Origin: Fluoribacter gormanii | GTDB taxonomy: Bacteria; Pseudomonadota; Gammaproteobacteria; Legionellales; Legionellaceae | DNA: 64,000 bases | NCBI RefSeq assembly: GCF_900156395.1 | Contig: NZ_FTNL01000019.1 | Location: 1 to 64,000, forward strand | Direction: 5' to 3' | In this document: positions 1-7,737 of the stretch, in pieces | How the letters are laid out: each line of letters begins with the position of its first letter | Numbering within the stretch: the stretch's first letter is position 1 | Program-made: the position numbers and the translations under genes | The notes under the pieces: model-generated | Database searches by the model: none | What the model was told of the DNA's origin: nothing | Seen by the model: only the letters and a program-made list of their open reading frames with translations

Positions 1-147
1 GGATTCACCAAAAAATACAACGTGGATCGATTGGTATACTATGAAGCTTGTGGGAGTATCATTGTAGCCATTGAACGAGAAAAACAAATCAAGGGTTGGT
101 CACGACAAAAGAAGCATGATTTGATTAATGCATTGAACCCAGAGTGA
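1..147 (+). CDS. GIY-YIG nuclease family protein, 3' end only
   Basis: The window opens inside this gene; 48 codons are visible before a TGA. The reading matches the C-terminal part of the small GIY-YIG endonuclease family, with a NVDRLVYYE strand followed by an AIEREKQIKGW segment that carries the conserved metal-binding Glu. Family members usually end in NPEW(K/N)DLY. Here the Trp codon position is TGA (145-147), and the same frame continues as NDLYQSIL to TAA at 172-174. The gene therefore looks shortened by about 9 residues through a single TGG to TGA change. The catalytic GIY-YIG half lies outside the window, so function cannot be judged. Confidence 0.75.
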   Translation, partial: GFTKKYNVDRLVYYEACGSIIVAIEREKQIKGWSRQKKHDLINALNPE

Positions 148-190
148 AATGATTTGTATCAATCGATTCTTTAAAAATTGCTCCACCTGA

Positions 191-233
191 CAGGAGATCC
201 CTCACCCTCGCTGCGCTCGGGTTCGGGATGACG
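191..233. repeat. Dispersed repeat-like segment (AGGAGATCC...GGATGAC)
   Basis: The region 175-448 has no gene. It contains a C/G-richer stretch beginning AGGAGATCCC and ending GGGATGAC, with an internal small palindrome (CGCTGCGCTCGGG) unlike the AT-rich surroundings. A shorter version of the same word order occurs at 56283-56313 (AGGAGATCC then CTCTGCTCAGAATGAC). Two copies in one window suggest a dispersed intergenic element. Nothing else is recognisable in the gap. Confidence 0.45.
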
Positions 234-448
234 TGGGGAGTTACCAAGAAAGTACTAACTTGAGCATCAGCTGGTAATTCCGCGATCTGTTCTTTCCAAA
301 GCAGTTTGATTTCTTATTTAACCCTTTTATTTTTATTAATATTTAATCTTAGGGAAGTGCTCCAGAGTTGGCGATTGCTATTGCATATTTTGGTTAGAGC
401 CATTATTTTTAGATAAGTTTGTTAAAATAATTACGAAAAGGATATTTA

Positions 449-1282
449 ATGATTATAAGTAACATGAAGCGTGGTTCATTCGACGTGCCAAAATTTCCAA
501 GATTAAGCCTGCTGAGCCTACTCTGTGTTACTTCGGTTTCTATCGCAGGAACATCTGGAATTAAGGAATTATCCTCTGCAAACTGGTCTGGTTTTTACGT
601 GGGTATAAACGGAGGTTATTCCTGGTCAAATGCCCGTACTCAAGTGGTACCTCTTCCTGAGCCAGCCGAACTCCCACCCGGGGATGGTACTATTAAACCT
701 TCATCTATGTCGTTATCCATGTCAGGTGGAACAGTAGGAGGACAAGTAGGGTATAACTTGCAATTACGTGCTTATCCACAAGTGTATCTTGGTTTAGAAA
801 CCGATATGAACTGGAACTCATTAAAAGGCTCATCCACGGAAAATGCAGTGGGCAATGCGGTGGAGCATTTAGAAGTATTTAATAATGCACTCTCAACCCA
901 ACATAAATTGACATGGTTTGGCACCTTACGTGGACGCATCGGTTATTCACCAACTGCCCAGGTATTACTATATGGGACCGGTGGATTGGCCTATGGTTCA
1001 GTAAAAGAACAGGCGAATGTTAATTTTATTTCTGGTGGATATGGTGATGAGCAATATCCTTTTTCTAAAACTTTAACACGAGCCGGGTGGACTGCGGGTG
1101 GAGGGGCTGAATGGGTTCTCAAGCAAAATTGGTCAATGAAATTAGAGTACTTATATTATGATCTTGGCTCAACATCCGGGATTGCCGATCCAATTATTCC
1201 TAATCCTCCATTCCAGATTAAATATATATGGACTAATCCAGCGCAAGTTATTCGCTTCGGTCTTAATTATCATTTTTCATGA
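449..1282 (+). CDS. Outer-membrane beta-barrel protein (Omp25/opacity-like porin family)
   Basis: This 277-aa protein has a basic N-terminus followed by a hydrophobic stretch (about residues 19-33), read as a signal peptide. A WSGFYVGINGGYSWS motif follows, typical of the first strand of small 8-stranded outer-membrane barrels. Alternating strands recur (GGQVGYNLQL, WFGTLRGRIGYS, LLYGTGGLAYG, WTAGGGAEW, MKLEYLYYDLG), and the protein ends in the expected aromatic-terminal strand VIRFGLNYHFS with a final Phe-Ser. It is probably a structural surface protein of the outer membrane. The ATG at 449 follows AAAAGG; the internal ATG at codon 6 is also possible. It stands alone, followed by a convergent gene. 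Confidence 0.85.
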   Translation: MIISNMKRGSFDVPKFPRLSLLSLLCVTSVSIAGTSGIKELSSANWSGFYVGINGGYSWSNARTQVVPLPEPAELPPGDGTIKPSSMSLSMSGGTVGGQVGYNLQLRAYPQVYLGLETDMNWNSLKGSSTENAVGNAVEHLEVFNNALSTQHKLTWFGTLRGRIGYSPTAQVLLYGTGGLAYGSVKEQANVNFISGGYGDEQYPFSKTLTRAGWTAGGGAEWVLKQNWSMKLEYLYYDLGSTSGIADPIIPNPPFQIKYIWTNPAQVIRFGLNYHFS

Positions 1283-1381
1283 TCTTAAATTTTGCAAGCC
1301 AAAGAACAGTTTGAGTAGCCACCGTGTGTAAGGAAAGTAGATTGAGTCAGTATATAACCCAATCCACGTTGCTTGCTTATT

Positions 1382-2308
1382 CTAAAACAGATACTGCAGA
1401 CCGAGCGCGAGAGTATAGTTTTTATTGGATAAACCAGCGGCGTTACGTTCATAGCCGTTTTCGCCGGTGTCATTGTCGATGATTTCAGTATCGGCGCGTC
1501 CATTAGAATAATGATTGTAGGAAGCCTCAACAAAAACTTTCGCATTGGGTGTAAAAAAATAGCCGGAGTTTATCGTTGCAGCATAATATCTGAAGTTATC
1601 TCCATGTTCTTCGAACGTTATGTTGCGGGCATAATGCTCGTCATGATCTTGAGCTGTCACCCAATTACTAAATTTTAAAAGCGCATTAAACTCAAAATTA
1701 TGGATAAAATATTTCCCAGCTAAACCCACATAAGGAGTTCTAAATTTTTGTTGATAGCCAATTCCAGCTTCAGAGCTAGGAAAACAACCGATATCGCTTC
1801 CATTGTTGTATTGATAACAGCCGCCAGTCGCTCGCCAACTAAAAGAATCCCATTGATAACCCGCAGCCAAGCCGAGTTGATAATTTTGTTTTTGCATCAG
1901 CCAAGCTCTTAAACTCAAATCAAACTCATTGGCATAATTAAGATGTGTATTTTCATGGTGTGACCAATGAGTCCAAGATTCTTGATTTGGATTGAACCAA
2001 TCATAATCATCCATAGCAGCCTTATTTTTTGCTACAGTTGACCAACCTCGCCCATTAATTCCCAGCCAGGATAAGAGTTCATAATTTAATTCGCCGTTTA
2101 TTATTGCCGCATCTTTTATGCGCCAATCGAGCTGGCTTAGCTTAGTATTTGTTCGGGGATAATAAACATATTCGTGAGCCTTGCCAGAGAGAATTCCTAC
2201 GGAAGTACTTAATGACAAGCCATCCAAACTGTAATCAGCAGCATAGGTATCGAGTGAATAGGTAAGAGATAAGGAGCTAAGAGCCAACATAACTATTTTG
2301 TTTTTCAT
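1382..2308 (-). CDS. Omptin-family outer-membrane aspartyl protease
   Basis: This 308-aa protein has a signal peptide (about residues 1-23, ending TYAA) and clear whole-length similarity to the omptin family (OmpT, PgtE, Pla). Omptins are 10-stranded barrels that cleave host proteins next to basic residues at the cell surface and need LPS. The four catalytic residues can be placed. D101 and D103 lie in DDYDW (OmpT Asp83/Asp85), and D223 and H225 in DHDEHY (OmpT Asp210/His212). Family signatures NYANEFDLSLRAWL, GYFFTPNAKVFVEA and the last strand LALGLQYLF are present. The ATG is preceded by AGGA about 6 nt upstream. All catalytic positions are intact, so it is probably active. A Legionella omptin is known; I infer orthology only by family. 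Confidence 0.93.
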   Translation of the reverse strand: MKNKIVMLALSSLSLTYSLDTYAADYSLDGLSLSTSVGILSGKAHEYVYYPRTNTKLSQLDWRIKDAAIINGELNYELLSWLGINGRGWSTVAKNKAAMDDYDWFNPNQESWTHWSHHENTHLNYANEFDLSLRAWLMQKQNYQLGLAAGYQWDSFSWRATGGCYQYNNGSDIGCFPSSEAGIGYQQKFRTPYVGLAGKYFIHNFEFNALLKFSNWVTAQDHDEHYARNITFEEHGDNFRYYAATINSGYFFTPNAKVFVEASYNHYSNGRADTEIIDNDTGENGYERNAAGLSNKNYTLALGLQYLF

Positions 2309-2602
2309 ATTTTTTCCTAGTTAGGGCCGGCAATCCGTGCAGCAAAGTGACCATCAAAAAATCAATCGAAATTATTGTGGCTCACAATGACCTTGTCAAG
2401 AACAGCATTGAAAAACATTACTCATTAGTAACCGGTAACCCAATAACTTGAATATGAAATAAGGCATCGGCATAGCCATATAGTTACTGAATGGGCATGC
2501 TTGGGTGAAGTAATAATGAACCTATTTTTCATTTGAAAATAATAAGTTACTGTGGGAGGATATCCGACGAAGCAGGTCGGATCATATTATAAAGAGGGTT
2601 AT

Positions 2603-4087
2603 ATGCAAGAACGATTTTTTAAGGAAGCCAGCTCTGACTTTTCAATTTCACTCCCATCTCTGAGTGTGGAAGATTTACACCATTTACAGACGTTATGTGA
2701 TCAAGATGTTGATATAAATACACTGCTTATTCAAAAAATGCCTAAAACAGATTTGCATGTTCACGCTGAGGCTGGCTTTTTGATTAATATTGAATTAGCT
2801 AAAATTATAGCAGAGCGTAATAATATCCCTTTTCCATATGACTTGGTCGATGAACAAACCCAACAATGGAAATTTACTGGTTCAGATGATCTGGATCAAT
2901 TTATCAAAGACTTTCGACGTATTTCGAATCTTTTGAAAACACCACAAGATATCGAAGATATCACTTATGCATTTTATAAATATTGTTATGAGCATCATGT
3001 CATCTTCGCTTTGCCAGGAATATCCTGGATTCAATGTAAAGAACACATCACTTTTGTTGAGTTTAACCAAGCCTATAATCGCGGCATCGCGCGAGGCATC
3101 AAAGAATTTGGTGATGTCACCACATTAAGATTACGTTATTATCAAGAGCGGCACATCGATCCAAAAGATTTTCAGAGCATATGGGCTAATATTCAACAAT
3201 ATCCCAATCCGATGGTAACAACCCTAGGCCTTGCAGGCGCTGAGGATGGGTTCCCTCTAGAGCGTTTTTTTAATTTTTTTGATGAGCTCAATCATTATAG
3301 GCAGCAAGAAGGTAATCCTTGGTATTTTATCACCGCCCATATTGAGCCAGAGGCACAGGAACATACCATGGAAATTGCAAAAAAATATCTTGACCGATTT
3401 GCCCATGGAAGAAATGTTGCCAATTATCCCGAACTCGAAAAAAAACTTAAATTTGACGGTATGACACTTGAGCTATGCCCTTTAAGTGATGTTGCATTTT
3501 TCCCAAAAACGATACCCAATTTACAAGCCCATACTCAATTTCAAACTTTATTTAAAGATGAAATGATCTCTTTAAACTCTGACGACCCCGCATTTTGTGG
3601 TGCAATTGATGAGGTATATCAGGCTGTTTTTAAAGAACTCAACTGCGATATGGCCCTTTTATTTCGATGCACTTATAACGGTTTATTTGCAGTAGCACCC
3701 AGTAAATTAGAAGCAATGCATCTTTTCGCACCCGAAACTTATCAGGCCCACATGTTGCTCCTCAAACACAACATGTTGAAGCTAAAATTTTTTGAACTAT
3801 ATTTTCATTTATTACAAGAGATTAGAACAATAAATGATGAATACCGCGAACTAAAAAAGCATATTTTGCAAATTAGCTTACACACACCCTTAAGTGAATT
3901 AAATCGTCTCGCATCACATCTTTTAGAAATTGGAAAAGAAACAAGTATCACATCGTTAATAGATATTAAACAGGAACTTATCAGAACGACTAAAGTATTA
4001 GAAACAGACACGCTGCAAGCCATAGAAAAATTTGAACACAATTATCCTCTCTCACAAGAGCAAAGCATCAACTGTCTTGAACTATAA
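2603..4087 (+). CDS. Adenosine deaminase-like amidohydrolase with C-terminal extension
   Basis: This 494-aa protein has the ADA/AMP deaminase TIM-barrel motifs in order: DLHVHAEAG with H52 and H54 as metal ligands, GLAGAEDGFP, TAHIEPE around H246, RFAHG, LELCPLSD and SLNSDDPAF with D327/D328. ADA hydrolyses adenosine to inosine. Two features are odd. The canonical HAGE block is HIEPE here, so the catalytic Glu is at +2 or +4 from His rather than +3. About 100 helical residues follow the barrel, making the protein longer than the usual 340 aa. The ATG at 2603 has AAAGAGGG 5 nt upstream; an in-frame GTG at 2552 lacks such a site. No signal peptide is visible. Substrate may differ from adenosine. 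Confidence 0.8.
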   Translation: MQERFFKEASSDFSISLPSLSVEDLHHLQTLCDQDVDINTLLIQKMPKTDLHVHAEAGFLINIELAKIIAERNNIPFPYDLVDEQTQQWKFTGSDDLDQFIKDFRRISNLLKTPQDIEDITYAFYKYCYEHHVIFALPGISWIQCKEHITFVEFNQAYNRGIARGIKEFGDVTTLRLRYYQERHIDPKDFQSIWANIQQYPNPMVTTLGLAGAEDGFPLERFFNFFDELNHYRQQEGNPWYFITAHIEPEAQEHTMEIAKKYLDRFAHGRNVANYPELEKKLKFDGMTLELCPLSDVAFFPKTIPNLQAHTQFQTLFKDEMISLNSDDPAFCGAIDEVYQAVFKELNCDMALLFRCTYNGLFAVAPSKLEAMHLFAPETYQAHMLLLKHNMLKLKFFELYFHLLQEIRTINDEYRELKKHILQISLHTPLSELNRLASHLLEIGKETSITSLIDIKQELIRTTKVLETDTLQAIEKFEHNYPLSQEQSINCLEL

Positions 4088-4140
4088 TGCAAGACAGCCT
4101 CGTAATATAACAATCAACCCTGTGGTTAGGGCTTCTCTTT

Positions 4141-4184
4141 CACCCAGGCTACACTAATAGCTTGAATTCAATGTAGCCTGGGTG
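4141..4184. repeat. Perfect inverted repeat, 13-bp arms
   Basis: CACCCAGGCTACA at 4141-4153 and its exact complement TGTAGCCTGGGTG at 4172-4184 flank an 18-nt loop. It lies in the gap after the deaminase gene. No T-run follows on either strand, so it is not a classic intrinsic terminator. It resembles the short REP/MITE-like elements with a TAGCCTGGGTG arm that are scattered in intergenic DNA of some gammaproteobacteria. Confidence 0.7.
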
Positions 4185-4306
4185 CAGTCCAAAAAACGAA
4201 CATAATATTGCTTAAAAAAACTCCTCATTTAATTATTTCTTAATTTTATTCCAATATAATGGTGAGTTATTATTACTCATTTTGATTATTTTTTATCAAG
4301 ACAACC

Positions 4307-5182
4307 ATGAAAAGAAAATATCCATTGAACGAGCATGAACAGCACTATTACAAAGAAGTTGGCAAAAAAATTGTTTGCGTAGAAGATGAAGAAGAACAAA
4401 GAAAAATCGATAAATTTATGGAGCGACACTCCACCACTCCTCCAGGTACATCGCGTGAATCAGGTTATTCATCCTATATGTTTCATGGAAGCAACGTTGA
4501 AGTAAATACTTCCATGGTAAAAAAACAAAAGATGGGTAAAGATCACTTCCTCATCTCAAGAGCTTCCAAGGCCCCCACCCTACCTGTTTCTTGTTTGGCT
4601 TCAACAGAGCATGTAATCGCCATGCAGGATAAAGTTGCAAACTTCAAATCAGAATCCGAACCAAAATCAAAAGAGAATGTGATGTATCTCATCGAATTAT
4701 CTTGTAATGCAAAAAGAGTGAATGTTCGAGATGAAAAAAAGGCGATTTTAAGTCTCATTCAACAATATGATAATACTTTAAATAAGGATAATGTCACGAT
4801 TACCTATAACAAGGCAAAGGCTGTTTTTACAATTAGAACGAGTACACAAGTTGCAGATATTCAATTGCTTGTTCGCGCCTTAACGAGCGAAAAAAAATAT
4901 AAAATCGTTGATTGTGCTTTTGAAGATATCGGTTTAAATCAAGGAATCTGTCTGGTTAAGAGGGATGCATCCAATCCAATTCATGCCTTGGTTAATATTG
5001 CAGATTCTGACTTTGAAAAGGGATTTCTTGAACGAGATGCCGGCACAACATCAGGACGCCATACAGCCGCTTATCAAGATTGTAATTGGACATTTAATTT
5101 CTTTACCAGTTTGGAAGATATGCGCAGGAAAACGGAATATCCTGCCAGTGCCCTTGCTATAAAAATTATTAATGCAATCTAA
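4307..5182 (+). CDS. Hypothetical protein, possible effector
   Basis: I do not recognise this 291-aa protein. It is soluble, with no signal peptide or membrane segment. The first 30 residues are highly charged (NEHEQHYYKEVGKKIV, then EDEEEQRK), followed by a low-complexity Ser/Thr/Pro stretch (about residues 40-60). The second half is better structured, with alternating hydrophobic patterns (VTITYNKAKAVFTIRTS, YKIVDCAFEDIGLNQGICLVKRD) suggesting an alpha/beta fold. The Shine-Dalgarno sequence is weak. Location among effector-like genes and the disordered N-terminus make a translocated protein plausible, but this is inference only. Confidence 0.65.
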   Translation: MKRKYPLNEHEQHYYKEVGKKIVCVEDEEEQRKIDKFMERHSTTPPGTSRESGYSSYMFHGSNVEVNTSMVKKQKMGKDHFLISRASKAPTLPVSCLASTEHVIAMQDKVANFKSESEPKSKENVMYLIELSCNAKRVNVRDEKKAILSLIQQYDNTLNKDNVTITYNKAKAVFTIRTSTQVADIQLLVRALTSEKKYKIVDCAFEDIGLNQGICLVKRDASNPIHALVNIADSDFEKGFLERDAGTTSGRHTAAYQDCNWTFNFFTSLEDMRRKTEYPASALAIKIINAI

Positions 5183-5378
5183 TCTGTTCTTTGCAATCTT
5201 CTTCAATGACACCAGCTCGTTCCAAGCGGGATTGGCTATTTTTCTGTTCTGTGCAGTAGCAGGATTAACGAAATGGAACGAGCCGTGCAAAAAAATCGTT
5301 AAATTCTTACTGTACTCAACTTCCATCACCAACAATCTGTATAATTTATAAACAATTAAACAAATTTACTATCATGAA

Positions 5379-6929
5379 ATGACTCACTCAAAAACCGATA
5401 AATACCAAATAACTGAACAAAATGTTGCGGAAAATATAAGAAAAATAGCCAAGATAGCGCAGGTGGGCGTGGCTACCGTGAACAGCAGTGACGCCCCCAT
5501 AGTTCAGAACTTTGGAGATAACCAGAGTATGTGTTTTGGAGCTGCATCGCTTAGTAAACCCGTCTTTGCTTATCTTGTCTTAAAGCTTGTTGAAGCTGGA
5601 ACACTAACTCTCGATATGAGAGGGCTTAATGATATTTTGTCCTTTAAAGACTTTTGCGATCAACATGGTTTTAAATGGAAAAATGATATCAATGAAGAAG
5701 ATATAGCACGCATTAATGCCTTCACCCCCGCCATGATCCTCTCTCATAAAACCGGATTTGATTTAAATAACTGGAGCAATGAGGTGAATCATCAATTTGA
5801 ACCAGGCCAAGAGTATTATAGATATTCAGGGCTACCCTTGTTTTACTTACAAAAAGTGATTGAAAAACTTCATGAGCCCCAACTCGTTTTAATGCCAGAC
5901 AACACTGTGTCTCTCGAACAGAATAAGCTGTATGTATCAATTATTCCTCCAAATCTAAGATATACAATCATTGATAGTAACGGGCTAGATGTATCCGGCA
6001 TCATGGACTTAAAAACACTAAACTGTGAATTACAGATACTTACTGACATCCATGAACTTTACCCATACCAATCCAAAATAATCGAAGAAATCGCAAGACG
6101 AGGACATACTGCAAATCTTGAAATACTTGCTAAGAACTATGTGTTCAAACCATTAAATATGAACCAGAGCAGCTTTGGGGGCACGCCATGTGCAGCGAAT
6201 AGTTTAAGTACCACTGCCGAAGATTATGCACGGTTCGTGCAAGCCTGGATGTGTGATGAAAAATTACAATATGCCTTTAAACCTCAGATTCGCATGACTC
6301 AGGATCCATGGGCAAAAGAGACAGTATCTGATGCAAAAGCGTTGAACTATGTGGCCGAATGTTTAGGATTTCAACTCGAAATCGATGACCAAGGTAAACC
6401 TCTAACAGCGTTCAAAACCGGTGATATGGGACCATGGCGAGGCTGGGTTGCTATTAATTTAAGTGATAATTTAAATGAGAGAAGAGCAACGGTTTATTTT
6501 GCAAAAGGCCCAGAACCTGATGGAAATGGACATATTCTTGCTGAAACATTAATTAAACCTTACTTTAAGTTAGAACACGGACTTAAGTGGTTTAAAGAGA
6601 AATATGGTTTTGCTACGGGTTTAGAAGAGGACTGGGGCGCCTTGCAAAAAGAGCGATGTAATCGAGGGATGCTCTATCAAAAGCAATCGCCTAAGCTGCC
6701 AAAGCCAGGAGAGGAAATCGCTGAGTCTCTTGATAGTACTCAAAAAATGTTCCAGCAATTGAATATTCATCACCTATCACCCAGAGCTGAATTAAAGCCG
6801 AGTAAATCTCAGGAGCAAGAGCCAGGATCGAAGCAACCTCTTCACGAAACTGAAGGAATACTGGTGGAAGAAGCACAAGAAGATCATATATTTAATCCAA
6901 CACCATTTCCTCGTTCTTATGATCCTTAA
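5379..6929 (+). CDS. Beta-lactamase/serine hydrolase-fold protein with acidic tail
   Basis: This 516-aa protein contains the three active-site motifs of the class C beta-lactamase / DD-peptidase / esterase superfamily. They are S57-L-S-K60 (SxxK nucleophile and base), Y-S-G near residue 148 (YxN-like position) and K-T-G near residue 345. There is no signal peptide, which is unusual for a family that normally works in the periplasm. An insertion of roughly 80 residues lies between the second motif and KPLNMNQSSFGG. The last 100 residues are Pro/Gln/Glu-rich and end in ILVEEAQEDHIF followed by a Pro-rich tip, resembling a Glu-rich type IVB secretion signal. Together these suggest a cytosolic or host-delivered serine hydrolase rather than antibiotic resistance. 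Substrate unknown. Confidence 0.75.
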   Translation: MTHSKTDKYQITEQNVAENIRKIAKIAQVGVATVNSSDAPIVQNFGDNQSMCFGAASLSKPVFAYLVLKLVEAGTLTLDMRGLNDILSFKDFCDQHGFKWKNDINEEDIARINAFTPAMILSHKTGFDLNNWSNEVNHQFEPGQEYYRYSGLPLFYLQKVIEKLHEPQLVLMPDNTVSLEQNKLYVSIIPPNLRYTIIDSNGLDVSGIMDLKTLNCELQILTDIHELYPYQSKIIEEIARRGHTANLEILAKNYVFKPLNMNQSSFGGTPCAANSLSTTAEDYARFVQAWMCDEKLQYAFKPQIRMTQDPWAKETVSDAKALNYVAECLGFQLEIDDQGKPLTAFKTGDMGPWRGWVAINLSDNLNERRATVYFAKGPEPDGNGHILAETLIKPYFKLEHGLKWFKEKYGFATGLEEDWGALQKERCNRGMLYQKQSPKLPKPGEEIAESLDSTQKMFQQLNIHHLSPRAELKPSKSQEQEPGSKQPLHETEGILVEEAQEDHIFNPTPFPRSYDP

Positions 6930-6942
6930 AAAATAAGCAATG

Positions 6943-6966
6943 CGCTCAATGAATCAGGATTGAGCG
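6943..6966. other. Small inverted repeat downstream of serine hydrolase gene
   Basis: CGCTCAAT (6943-6950) and ATTGAGCG (6959-6966) can form an 8-bp stem with an 8-nt loop just after the stop codon at 6929. No T-run follows on the plus strand. On the minus strand a T-rich run follows about 8 nt later. It may be a weak terminator in either direction. Confidence 0.3.
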
Positions 6967-6969
6967 AAC

Positions 6970-7347
6970 AAGAAGTTTAATCTGAGGATTCCTAAGCCCC
7001 CACAAGTATCAATTGAATCCGTCGTACTAGCCGTTGATCCCGCACCTTCCAAAGGCGATGCAGGCAATTATCTGGGAATATGGTTGCCCAAAGAAAATGG
7101 GGAACTGCCTAATCCTTTTAACAATAAAGATTTGACGAAACCCGTATCACCACTGTGTGGTATTCTGGGTTCATGAGATAGTGGTGGTCCTGCATGGACA
7201 CCAACAAAGAATGTTTGGGCCATCGCTGGAGTCAATTCAAATGGCAGTGGTAATGCAACCTATGGGGACTTTTCCTGGTTTCCTCGCGTGAGCCGGGTAA
7301 CGAAATGGATTAAAGGTATAATGCCAACAGCACGTTTTATAAACTAA
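6970..7347 (+). pseudogene. Remnant of trypsin-like (S1) serine protease
   Basis: Read in the frame ending with TAA at 7345-7347, the sequence encodes a C-terminal trypsin-like fragment. The visible stretch is PLCGILGS, then TGA (7174-7176), then DSGGPAW, then VWAIAGVNSNGSG, then FPRVSRVTKWIKGIMP. The active-site block of S1 proteases is GDSGGP with the catalytic Ser; here its first Gly codon (GGA) is TGA. The N-terminal part with the catalytic His is missing: upstream in frame there is an in-frame stop at about 6960 and no start. The gene has thus lost its front and gained a nonsense codon at the catalytic motif. The remaining reading frame is otherwise intact, implying fairly recent decay. 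Confidence 0.75.
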
Positions 7348-7384
7348 TACCGGCTCATTCAAAGTACAATAGAACATGTTCCAA

Positions 7385-7582
7385 TCATCGATGCCAGGTT
7401 GTGCCAGTTCGAACCTTACCGCAATTACCGTTAACACAGCCTTTATTAACGCTCGTATGATGGCAAGTACCTCCATAACATGCTGTATAACTTTTATGAT
7501 ATCCCCACGCCGCAAAAGAGCTGGATACGAAACCGCTCATAATGAAGATCATTAAAATCTTTTGAATATTTTTTGCTAGCAT
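7385..7582 (-). CDS. Small secreted Cys/His-rich peptide
   Basis: This 65-aa product has a clear signal peptide (KNIQKILMIFIMSGFVSSSFAA, cleavage near residue 24-25). A mature part of about 40 residues follows, rich in Cys, Gly and His (four Cys in CYGGTC and CVNGNC, plus HH). A strong Shine-Dalgarno sequence (AAGGAGTG) lies 5 nt before the ATG, which supports a real gene despite its size. The paired CxxxxC motifs could form disulfides in the periplasm or bind metal. It is convergent with the protease remnant. I do not recognise a family. Confidence 0.75.
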   Translation of the reverse strand: MLAKNIQKILMIFIMSGFVSSSFAAWGYHKSYTACYGGTCHHTSVNKGCVNGNCGKVRTGTTWHR

Positions 7583-7737
7583 TTGTCACTCCTTCAGTTA
7601 TATTCCCAATTATGGTCATTAAAAGCACATCTATGGAGTTAGTATAGTTTAGATTGGCACATTTTGATGATTGATGAATCTGTTACAGAAGTCGTATGTG
7701 ATATCATTGTTAAAATTCCACTCACATTTTGAAATTT

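Noticed and set aside
1285-1545. 86-aa minus-strand frame overlapping the omptin 3' end
   Set aside because: It lies largely within the omptin gene in another frame; composition and lack of a start signal mark it as a shadow.
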